A DNA stretch of 64,000 nt from Tetrahymena thermophila SB210 (taxonomy: Eukaryota > Ciliophora > Oligohymenophorea > Hymenostomatida > Tetrahymenidae). Numbering within the stretch: position 1 is the first letter of the stretch; every line of letters begins with the position of its first letter. The DNA is taken from assembly GCF_000189635.1 (NCBI RefSeq), contig NW_002476217.1, positions 1 through 64,000 of the forward strand, given 5' to 3'. A program made the translations under genes and the position numbers. Below the pieces are notes generated by a model, which was given only the letters and a program-made list of their open reading frames with translations, ran no database searches and had not been told where the DNA came from. This document shows, piece after piece, positions 50,451 to 61,296 of this stretch.

Positions 50451-53400
50451 TTCTTTGTTTATAAACTATATATAATATAACTATAGTATATATTAAAAAT
50501 TGTTATTTTAGCATTATATTTGGTGTACTGTAAATCCTTTTATAATTTTAAAATATTTAAAAACAAATACTTTAAATATAGTAATATTTTTTATTTATAT
50601 ATAAGATGAAGTTTATTGTTTTAAATTCATTTTAAAAGATTTACAAAAATTAAAATTATTTAAAATGTTTTAACTTAAAAAATATTATTTAATTATTATC
50701 AACTAGTAACAGCTTGCTATCTAAACTAAATAGATCACAAAGAAAAAAACCAATAACTTAAAATCAAAATTAATAATGAAAATAATTTTTTATTTAAATC
50801 AAAAATTATAAGTAAATCATATTCAAATAATTTTTTGTATTTTAACTATAAGTTGCTAATTATTTGCTTCAAATTTTTTGTAAATAAATATTTATAAAAT
50901 GTATGCTTTATCATCTTTCTTTCCTTAATAGAATTAATTTTAATTTATAATTTGAGATTTCAATAATATCAAGTATTATTTAAAGTAAATATTTCTATTT
51001 ATAAAATGAAAAATTAGATGGATTCTTTTTAATTAGATAGCAGATGAGATAATTTTTAAAATTAAATAGCAATTAATTTATTATTTGAATCTGAATAAAG
51101 AGTATTTAATTTATTTACATAAAATTTAAGTTATAATTTTTTAAGGAAATTTTAGTGGTGATTTTATACTTAAAATAAATAAATATTACATTAAATTATA
51201 CACATTATATAACTTACTTTTACTAATTGAAAATCAGCTTTATTTAAAATTTGAGAAAAAATGTTTTACTTTTTATTACAAATAATTTTATTTTAGATAC
51301 AAAAATCAGATTAATTTATGATTAGTATAATCTAAGATTCTAAAAATTATTACTTTATTATTAGTAAAATATGATTTATACAATACTTTACTAAAAAATA
51401 TTATTTAAATTTTAATAAAAAGAGGTTAGTATTTATCTATTGATAACTCTATATTGATTGTTAAAATTTAATATGATTTATTAATATTTATTTTATGGTA
51501 TTTAATTTTTAATTTTAATTTTATTATAAATTTTAATTAAAATTTTATATTAAAAAATAAAATTTATTTCTCACACTAATAGTTTATTGTTTATACTGAA
51601 ATGAAAAAATTTATGGTATCTTTTTATAAAGCTAAGTCTTTTTTTAAATAAAAAGGATTTTTTCTCAAATTTTAGTGATTAGTTTATGGATATTTTTGTA
51701 AATTTTACTGATTATTTAAATACATATATATATTATTAAACATTTTATAGGTACATATTATTTGTTTTATTAATTCTATAATTAAAAACATTTTAAATGA
51801 ACTTGTAGAAAAAACAAAAAATACCAAAATATATATAGTAATAATATTTTTTTATTTTCAGAATACTTTGCCATGCTTTATATATAAGAAATAGCTTTTA
51901 AAATTCAGTAAATTAGAATGTCATAAAGTGTCTTATTTAATCATCTGTTGTTAAATTAAAGATAATATTTAATTTTACTTGTGACGTATTTAGATTTCTA
52001 AAATAGAGATAAAAATTTATTTTTATTTATATTTCTTCATACAATTCTTGCTATTAGACTCACCTAAACATTTTTTAGTTAGGGGAAAATCAATGGGTTT
52101 AAGTTCAAAAGCATATTTTAAAAAAACTGACCTACCAATAAAATATTGGAAAGTAATCAAATTATAACGTTTTTTTAGTTTTCATTTACAAAATAGTTAA
52201 AAATATATTAAAATTACATGCAAAATACTTTGGAAATAAATAAATATATTGCTTTTTAAAATAGATTTGTATTCAAATTTTCTTTTTATTTCCCAAAATA
52301 TCATGGAATATATGAAGTGCAAATAAACGGTAATAAACAGAAAAGTAAGGGAAATGAAAACTTTTTATCTTTTCTGAAAAATTAATCCAGTCCTATTCGT
52401 TTGAATATTAACAATTGTGTTTTTAGTAAAGTTGTTTAAAAATTCCACAGAAATTAAAAATTCACTAGTGAACTACTTGAAGATCAGATTTTCTTTGTTA
52501 TAATAATAAAAAATTGTTTCTAAAAATTCATTCAATTTTATATCATTAATTTAGATGATGAATTGCTTTTAGATAAATTAAATCAGATTTTTTCTAATCT
52601 CAATTTCTTTTATTCGTTTTTATTAATTGAAGAAGAAGAAGAGATTGGCTATATAAAATTTTTAGTATTATAAGTATTTAGTTTATTTAAGAATAAATAC
52701 TTTTATTCCAAGATGTATATATTTTAAATTTAGCAATTTGTTTTAACATACATAGAACATTTTATTCTAAGATTTATACGAAAACTAAAAAACAGTAATT
52801 AGATTAGAAAAAACCATATAATATTCCTCTCAAAATGAATGGAAGTCAAATTAAGAAGTTTCTATATTTTTACTTTTATTATAAAAATTTAAAAATGTGA
52901 ATGCGTCATAATTAAAAAAAATTAATTATTCAATATTTCATCACTATTGATCAGATATTATGCATTCAATAATACTTTATATGCAATTAATAGGGCCTTT
53001 GTACGTCAGATTAAAAAAATAAATATTCTTTGCTATTTTTTATTTTATATTGAATATAGATGCCATAGTTTGCAAATTACATTTTACCCATATTATTATT
53101 TTTTTCAATTTGACAGTGTTTAGAAATAATATTTTTTTATTACTTCTCTGATTTACTTAAATTAATACTATATTTAAATAGATGAATCTCGCTATTAGTT
53201 TGATTAACTTAATATTGTTCTACTTCATTTCAATTCTAATTTTAAAATATTTGAATACAATAATTTTAAAGAGCTTAACATTTTCATTAAAACATAAATA
53301 TTCTTAACGTCTTATTTATAAATATGTATTTAAAAAATTCAATATTATTCTTTATGGTCAGTTTTTTTTAAATTTTCTTTTGTCAAATCCTAGGTATTTT

Positions 53401-53615
53401 CTTAATAAGAATATTACTCACCAATCTAATTTCAAAAAAAGTAAAAATTAGGCAAAAAACTTTCTATTCTTAACAATTTAATTAAAAAACAGAATTGATT
53501 TCTTTTAATTTTTTTCTTTAAAATTTGTTTATGATAAAATGACTAACCAATAAATAATAGAGCTTGAGAGGTAATCATTGTGATAAATTTATATATAATT
53601 ATAAATATTTGTTAG

Positions 53616-54084
53616 ATTTAATACCAATATCACCAAATGTTGAGAATTTTACTTAAAACTACTTGAAATTTATTCGTAATGTTTGCGTTTTTTATAAAGA
53701 TTAATTTTATGAAATACAAAATGTAGACATAAAAGGTATGTCATTTGAACCTTTTTAATGATAAATTATCAAATATATGTAAATAAAAATAACGATATCA
53801 TTTTAGATGGTAAAAAAATTAAGACAATTATCAATATGGGTATTAATTTGAAAACGATTAACAATTTTTATTTCTAAATTCTGTATTTCAGACAAGCTCT
53901 TTAGATTTTATCAAGATAAGACATAAATCAAGTTATTATAAAGGTGAGTAGAATCAATGAATGATGATGAATTAGCTTGTTAGCATTATTATTATATAAT
54001 TTGTAAAAATAAAAGGATGAATACGCAATATTATTGCCCCCATCAAACAAACCAGCTATAATAATAATAACAATTTGTTTTTGA
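53616..54084 (+). CDS. Small multi-exon gene, start unresolved
   Basis: Three exons join cleanly: 53616-53735, 53807-53943 and 54016-54084, with GT..AG introns at 53736-53806 and 53944-54015. The frame reads LIPISPNVENFTQNYLKFIR, VFYKDQFYEIQNVDI, INMGINLKTINNFYFQILYF, DEYAILLPPSNKPAI, stop TGA 54082-54084. A first exon just upstream (from ATG 53539) has suitable splice sites but the wrong phase, so the true start is unknown. I recognise no family. The gene ends only 165 bp before the methionine-repeat gene in the same orientation. Confidence 0.5.
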
Positions 54085-54249
54085 TATCAAAATTTATCAG
54101 TCAACTTCAAGTGCAACAATTGTAAAAAAATAATATCTAAACAGTTGATGAATTTAAATAGACAGACTCCAATTCACAAATTTTATAATAATTTAAACAA
54201 ACAAAAAACAATCTTAATCAAAAACAAAAAAATAATAGCAAAAAATTAA

Positions 54250-56124
54250 ATGATGTTCGGATAAAATAGAATGATGAACACTCCTACTTTCAACATGATG
54301 GGTATGGCAGACCCAACAATGAACACTTGCGGAATGACTAATACAACAACTGGTATGCCTACAACTACTGGCATGCCTACAACTACTACTGGAACTTGCC
54401 CTATGACTTTTATGCCTACTAACACTACTGGTACTATGCCAACAACAGCTGGAACTTGCCCTATGACAGGAATGCCTAATATGTTTAACTAGATGCCAAC
54501 AATGATGGGCCCTACTATGATGGGTCCTAATATGATGGGTCCTACTATGATGGGTCCTACCATGTGTTGCCCTCCTATGATGAACACAATGTTTAATACA
54601 TTAGGACTCCCCTTAACCTGTAATGGAAATATGACTACTTGCCCTATTAGAACTTGGATGACTAGTTTAGGTGTACCCCCATAAATGATTCCTATGATGA
54701 TGAACATGATGCTTATGAATATGACAACTTAGAATACTAGAGGAATGATGCATCCTTTAATGATGCCAATGATGCCAATGATGCCTTGGATGACTAATAT
54801 GCTTAGAAAAATGTTAATGCATGGAATGATGGGAAATACCTGCTCTCCTTCTATGATGATGAATATGATGCCTGATAATATGAGCATGATGAGAATGATG
54901 ATGCCCATGATGGGTATGATGAACATGATGCCAAATATGGATATGGGCATGATGAATATGATGAGAATGATGATGCCCATGATGGGTATGATGAACATGA
55001 TGCCAAATATGATGAATATGATGCCAAATATGGATATGGGTATGATGAACATGATGCCAAATATGATGAATATGATGCCTGAAAATATGGGCATGATGAA
55101 TATGATGAGAACTATGATGCCAAATATGATGACTATGATGCCTAACATGATGACTATGATGCCTAGCATGATGAATATGATGCCTAACATGATGACTATG
55201 ATGCCTAACATGATGAGCATGATGACTATGATGCCTAACATGATGAACATGATGCCAAACATGATGAATATGATGCCTAGCATGATGAATATGATGCCTA
55301 ACATGACCAATATGATGCCTGATAATATGGGTATGATGAATATGATGAGAATGATGATGAACATGATGCCAGGTATGATGAATATGATGCCAAATATGGA
55401 TATGAGTATGATGAACATGATGCCAAGCATGGGCATGATGAATATGATGCCTAATATGGGTATGATGAATATGATGAACATGATGCCAAATATGGGTATG
55501 ATGAATGAAATGATGCTTTCTCCTATGATGTAAATGATGACTACTTAAATGATGAACATGGGTATGAGAAAGGAAGAAGTTAATAGAAGAATGATGGATA
55601 TGTGGACTATGATGGAGTCTTAATACAGCCAAGCTATGAAAAATTGCTAAGTAATGATGGAATAAATGAGAATGAATATGATGATGTGCTAAAATATGAG
55701 AACAGAATGTTCCAAAAAAATGGAATGTACAAGTGATGATATGAAAAAGAGCTCAACAGAACCTAGATGTGATTCAGTATTCAGAAAAACATACATGAGA
55801 ACTCCTGATATGGAAATGGAAGAATGTTGGGATAGCATGGATCCTAAAAAATGTTACACTGTCTTCAAAAAAGCAGGAGAGACACCTTGCATGATGCCTG
55901 GAATGTTAACAGGTAATCCAATGACCACTATGATGGGTACCATGGGTACTGATTGTTGCGACAAGTGGGAACCTATGGGTGAAGGTATGGATGAAAAATT
56001 TGACAGACTTTGTATGATGACTGGCAAAAGAACCAAAGATATGAGAGATTTTGTAATGTAACACAAGGAAATGAGTGTTGGTTAGTTATTTGACAAAATG
56101 TGTGAAATGAAAATGTGCAATTGA
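54250..56124 (+). CDS. Methionine-repeat protein with Cys-containing C-terminal domain
   Basis: A single intron-free frame of 624 residues, ATG 54250 to TGA 56122-56124. Region 1 (residues 1-75) is Thr/Met/Pro/Gly-rich with TGTCPMT-type units. Region 2 has MMGPTMMGPNMMGP repeats. Region 3 (about residues 210-420) is a tandem array of MMNMMPN, MMTMMPN and MMPNMDMG units in which about half of all residues are Met. Region 4 (about 425-624) is a mixed domain with paired Cys and charged residues (CDSVFRKTYMRTPDMEMEEC, DPKKCYTVFKKAGETPC, KEMSVGQLFDKMCEMKMC). There is no signal peptide or clear transmembrane helix. Met-rich motifs can bind copper(I) or silver or take up oxidants. Region 4 is shared with the next gene downstream, so it is a true domain. 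Function unknown. Confidence 0.85.
54884..55510 (+). repeat. Coding tandem repeat, MMNMMPN type
   Basis: Imperfect 9- to 21-nt units built on ATGATGAATATGATGCC and variants. Two longer blocks are duplicated nearly exactly (starting about 54890 and about 54955). Because Met has a single codon the DNA is as repetitive as the protein, and the reverse strand accidentally reads as Ile/His-rich open frames. Confidence 0.9.
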
Positions 56125-57215
56125 TAGTCACAAAAGTAAATCTCTCATAGAAAGTGAATCAACAAAAGCAAATACTAAAAAAGAATTTCAATTATTATTA
56201 TTATATAGTTATATAATTAATACATATTTATTAAACTTTCTATGTAATATTTTTATATCTTTTATATAAGATCTATTGTATTTATATTATCTTATCAAAA
56301 TAAAACTCAATAAAATAAATTTCAAAAATCAAATGTTTATAAATTAGACAAAGTTTTAAAATTTAAATAACAAATTTTTGGCCATATTTTATTTAATATT
56401 TAATAGAAAATAATCCTTTACTTATAATAAAAGATTTTGATACTTCAAGGAAGAATATTTATTGATTTTTACTATTTATTATCATATTCAATAAATAATA
56501 TCTATAAAATATAGAGCTAATGTCAAACAAATTTTTAGAATGGAGATAACTTTGGTTGATTTAATTATTGGTAAATTTTCTCAATAGAGTGTATTAAATT
56601 TTTTATAAATACTTTTATCTAAATAAACCTTAAATTTCAAATAAATAATTCATAATAATTTTAAAAATGGTTGAAATTTCTATATTTTAATTGAATTGTC
56701 ATTCAGAAACCTTTTTTATGTAAGACATTTTAAATAAAAAATAATCTATATATATTTAAAAAATAAACTAATTTATATAAAATTATTTAGCATGAAGATA
56801 CAAGGTCATCATAAAATTTTGATTTTTGTTTATTTTAATTATTTTTATTTAAAAATTTCTAAAATTTAGAATTTTATAAATAATTGTAAACAGAAGAATT
56901 CAAATAATTAAATATTTAGAATTTTGATCAATTTTTTTTTAGAATATATTATAAATTTTAGGAAAATTTGAAAATATTATTATTTATAAAATAGATAAGT
57001 ATCAAAGAAATTAATATAAAATTCCATATTTTAATAATTTACATAAATTAGTTGAATTCATTTTTTCTTTGAAAAATTAATTAAAAAATAAGAGAAAAAT
57101 AGAAATTTCTTGCATTATTTAAAAGCTCTAATTTTTAATAAGTTTTAATTAAATTATTTCAATAAACTAAAAAAAAATTAAATTAAAAAAGGAAAATCAA
57201 AAACAATAAATTTTC
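56125..57215. other. Intergenic region between paralogues
   Basis: Very AT-rich spacer separating the methionine-repeat gene from its downstream paralogue. No exon or repeat was recognised. Confidence 0.5.
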
Positions 57216-57920
57216 ATGAGCATATTAAGAAAGAGACCTTTTAGTGTGCTTAACCCTGGGTACTTTGATATATTTGAAGAATTTGATGACTTTTTCAATG
57301 ATTAATATGACATTTTTACTGAAAATTTGAATTTCGATAAAGGCTTGTACATTTCTAAGGAAAAAAGATTAAAAAAATAATTAAAGAAAACATAATAACT
57401 TGAGAATGAGATTCAGAAAAAGATTGATGAATTTTAACAATAACTAGATGATTTAGAAGATAGTAAAAAATAAATTAATTAGTAAAATGATAAATTAATG
57501 AAATAAATAGAAAAGGCTAACTAATATTCTGAATAAAATGAAAAAAATGATCATAGTAAAACAAAAGTGTTCAAGAGAATTTTCTATTAAACTCCTCAAA
57601 TAGAAATAGAAGAATAATATGATAGCACAGACCCTAAGTAATGCTATAAAATTATTAAAAGATAAGGTGAACTTCCTCAAATTATCCAAGGTACTAAAGA
57701 AGACAATAAAGATTCTATTGAGAGTGAATAATTATCTGAAATACAAAAAGATAAACTTAAAAAGTTATGTAAAATTACAGATCAAAAGTAAAATGATGTT
57801 ATTAAACTGATTAAAGAAAATCCTGAAATGACAATAGGGTAATTATATGATAAATTAATGATAAACTAAAATGATAACGAAAAAACAAATGAATCCTAGA
57901 ATAATAACTTATCTAATTGA
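57216..57920 (+). CDS. Coiled-coil paralogue of the methionine-repeat protein
   Basis: Single exon, 234 residues, ATG 57216 to TGA 57918-57920. Residues 1-45 start MSILRKRPFSVLNPGYFDIF. Residues 50-110 are a Lys/Gln/Glu coiled coil (RLKKQLKKTQQLENEIQKK). The C-terminal half aligns with region 4 of the upstream protein: VFKRIFYQTPQIEIEEQYDS with TDPKQCYKIIKRQGELP, and later EMTIGQLYDKL. By eye 19 of 43 residues are identical in the first block. Where this protein has Ile, Leu or Gln the neighbour often has Met. Tandem duplication followed by replacement of the N-terminal half is the simplest explanation. Function unknown; the shared domain has no name that I know of. Confidence 0.78.
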
Positions 57921-58598
57921 AAAGTTTGAACTATTTTAATTTGATTAATTATTTAAAAGTTAATTGTAATTTCACTTTTCTATTTTTATTTTGATTTAAG
58001 TTTAAAAAATTGATTTTATAAATATAATTTTAACATTTTATAATAATTTAAAAATTAAAGCCATATATAAAAATACATTTTTAATTAAAAATTTAAATAT
58101 TAATAAAAATAAATTTTAATATAAATTCTATCATTATAAAAACTATTTATATCAACATAGTTAAATTTATTTAATAATATTTTTTAATTTATTTTTAAGC
58201 AATTTATTTTAAATTTGTTTTAAAGACATTATTAATAACAATTAAATTTAACTAAAAGATAATATTTTTTTGAAAGTATTCAATGAAATAATTTTTAACC
58301 ATATAAATTAGAAAGTCTTAAGATCCAATAAGAAAAATTTAAAAAATTTTATTTTTGATATTTTTCATGTATTTTAATATAAACTGTATTTTACTTTAGT
58401 TGAAAAATAAAATCAAGAATATTGGTGCTATTGTAATGTAAATTAAATTAGCTAATCATAACCAATAAATAATTTAGTCTTTTAATTTTATAATTTTTAT
58501 TATTGATACTTATCAAAAATTAGAACTAAAGGAAATCAATTAATAAATTTTAGATAGTTCAAGTTATTATAGTAGGAGTTAAAGTTGAAAAATACAAA
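57921..58598. other. Intergenic region
   Basis: AT-rich spacer between plus-strand genes. No coding signal, repeat or RNA gene was noted. Confidence 0.5.
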
Positions 58599-60893
58599 AT
58601 GCACGATTCTTTATTTTAGTTAAACTAGGAATCATATAAAGAACTTAAAAAAGATCCAGCGTAAAAAAAATATATTTTACGAAAATAAATTCTTTTAAAA
58701 TAAATAGGCTGATTAAGAGATCATTTTTCGAAGATATTGATATTATTTATGATAAAAAAAAAGATACTATAATTTAGTAATAAATAGATTTCGACTCTCC
58801 ACGAACAAAATAAGTTATGATAAATTATGGCTTCACAGTTTAAGACTGCCTTAGGAGGTATATTTGATATTAAAAAACATTATTTAGACTAATACTCATT
58901 TATATTAAAAATTTTGATATTAATTTAGAAAAAAGCAAGATTTTGCCTTACCAGGCGAGCCAAATGAGATTTGCGAAAAAAGATACTTCTATCATCTAAA
59001 TTAGCTTTTTGGTAAAATATAATTATACTATGAAATTATCAAAACTAAGTTTTTGTTAACATACAAATATATAATAGAAATTAAAAAGAGTATTATTGTT
59101 GAAAGAAATAAATATAAAAGATTAGCTTCTGCTAATCCTTTTATGTTTCAACAAAAAAAGAGTTTAGGGGCTTACATACCAAGCAATCCAATGTAATATT
59201 TTCTAATTTATAGCTATATAACAGGATATATTATTTGTTAAATAGTACTTCGACAAATTTCAGAGCAAAAAGTAGTCATGCAAGATTAAAATAGCCTTTA
59301 AATAGTGATAGCTCTTATCTTCAAAACTCTCCATCAAATGTTGAAAAAGAAAATTAATTTAAGAAGGTATTTATTATATTATTTTTTTTTTGTAATTTTA
59401 ATTGTTTGTTATAGTATTTAGCTTAAAAATTCATAGAAGATGATATAAAGGGTAAAGAGTTATTAGATAGATATGAAGAAAAAATAAAGAAAGCTGAATA
59501 GATAAGAAAAAATATTATTGACAACAAGGTCAAATAGTAGCAAGAGCTTTATAAACAGAGTTAAGAAAAATTTAATGAGTTTAAAAGAGATTAGTAAAGA
59601 AGGCAAGTTTAAAACTTTTACAAAAGATTTAAAGAATCTATTGAACAATCCAAGTATATTGCTTATTCTCATTATATTTTTCATGATTTTTAATTGCAAA
59701 AAATAAAAAAGTGTTCTGAATGCATAAAAGAATTAATTTTAATAAAAAAATATAATAAAAGATTTTAATTTTTTTGATTTATAAAGGGAAGAAAGTATTC
59801 ATTATGAAGACAAGTTTTTGGTTGAGAAAAAAAAATAAATATAAAAGTAACATGAAAAAGATAGATTGAAAGCTGAAAAGGTGTAAAAAAACAGAGAAAT
59901 TAAGGATTCAAATTAACTACTTTTGATAGAAGAACGAGAAAAGAGTATGTTTTATGAAAATGATAGCTAAATAAGTTCTAAGCACAGAAGTATATCTGAA
60001 AAAAGATAAAGTTATACTTCGAAAAAGTAGAAAGCAGATACATTCAAGCAAAAGTAAGAAGAATTTATGTTTTAAAGCTTTATGGAGAGAAATGAGAAAA
60101 AGGAAACTGCATTGGTAATCAGTTTATTAATAAAAAAATTTTTTCTATAAAATAAATATATTTATTATTTAAAATAATAGAATAGTTTTAAATAGAATTA
60201 GAGTTTGAAGATTTAGAATAAATTAAAAGTTAAAATAGAAAAAGAATAAGAAATTAAAGAAAGATTGGAGAGTCTTTAATTTGCTTAAGAGTATATTTTT
60301 TTAATAAAATATATTTTAAATTTAATTTTTTTAATTAAGAGAGCATAGAAGAAAATTAGAAGAGAAATTTAAAGAAGAGCAAAGAAAGTTATAAAAGCAA
60401 AAGGAAGAACTACAATAGAAAATTAGATAAAAGATGATGAGAAAGAGTGACTTAATGGAGAAAAATTAAAGCCAATATATGGAAATATAATTTGCTCATT
60501 AACAAAAGGCAGATGTTCTTATGGATGAAGAGAAAAAGTTACACAATAAATTGCTAAAGCAAAAATAATTAAGAGAAGAAATTGAAAAAAAGAATATGTA
60601 ACTAAATTTAAAATATTATATAATATTTAAAAAATTTTTTTATAAAGAGAAAAAAGGCGTTAATATGCTATTGAAAATGAAAATTTAAATGAGGAACTTA
60701 CTCATTTAATAAAAATGAAGGATAAGGATAAAGCCTTACAGTATTTAATTTTAAATAATACTTTTATATATTGATCTCATTAATAATTAAATTTAGGAAA
60801 ATCAAAGATCTTTAAGGAAATTCTATATATCTTTCGAATTCTGTACAGGAAGTTAGCTAAAGTCCTAAAAATAATTCTGTCATGAAAAAGTGA
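58599..60893 (+). CDS. Long coiled-coil protein
   Basis: ATG 58599 (MHDSLFQLNQESYKELKKDP) to TGA 60891-60893 with about ten introns. The first exons carry a short conserved-looking head (SFFEDIDIIYDKKKDT, DFALPGEPNEICEKRYFYHL). From about 59410 the protein is almost all Lys/Glu/Gln/Arg coiled coil (IKGKELLDRYEEKIKKAEQI, KFNEFKRDQQRRQVQNFYKR, LEEKFKEEQRKLQKQKEEL), interrupted by a stretch reading YIAYSHYIFHDFQLQ and CSECIKEL. The tail is Ser/Asn-rich (NSIYLSNSVQEVSQSPKNNS). Such proteins are common in ciliary and cortical structures, but no specific family was recognised. Splice sites between 59700 and 60780 are approximate. Confidence 0.65.
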
Positions 60894-61296
60894 TTAAGAT
60901 ATAAACAAAGAAATAATAATTGAACTGGCTGGATATTTTCCAAAAGCAAAATTAATTTGACGAAAAAAATCTCCTTGAATATTAAATATTTGATTTTGAT
61001 TTAAATTATTTCACACAATTTTTTTCTCGCAAAAATAAAAACCTAATTTAATAAATTTAATATAAATTAATGGCATTTATTGCTTTTAAATGTAATTTTA
61101 TTTTGTATTATTTATTCTATAGATTTGCATTTCTACATAGCATTGTATTAGTGTTGAGCATTTGTTTATTTTTACGATTTTAAATTTAACAAGTCTGTTA
61201 GTAATTTCAATATTTATTTCTTTTACTTTTAATTTTTGAAATCTCTTTATAATTTAAATTTTACAGTAAAAAGTTTATTTATGAATTGATTTGAAT
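60894..61296. other. Intergenic spacer
   Basis: AT-rich spacer upstream of the MORN-repeat gene. Nothing recognisable was found. Confidence 0.5.

Larger units (their letters stand above)
47916..53615. other. Gene desert, very AT-rich
   Basis: About 5.7 kb upstream of the minus-strand CK1 gene without a convincing complete gene. It contains a local tandem duplication (48405-48472), a compositionally distinct coding-like island (49790-50450, listed separately) and weaker minus-strand islands near 51870-52170 and 52200-52660 that are open but not recognisable. Because only TGA stops translation, open frames of 100 codons arise by chance in this composition, so these are not called genes. Confidence 0.45.

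Noticed and set aside
51870-53015. Minus-strand coding segments upstream of the receptor-like island
   Set aside because: Open frames exist, but with TGA as the only stop their length is expected by chance, and composition and motifs are not convincing.
54489-55632. Ile- and His-rich minus-strand frames up to 272 codons
   Set aside because: Reverse complement of the ATGATG-based Met repeat; no independent start context or composition.
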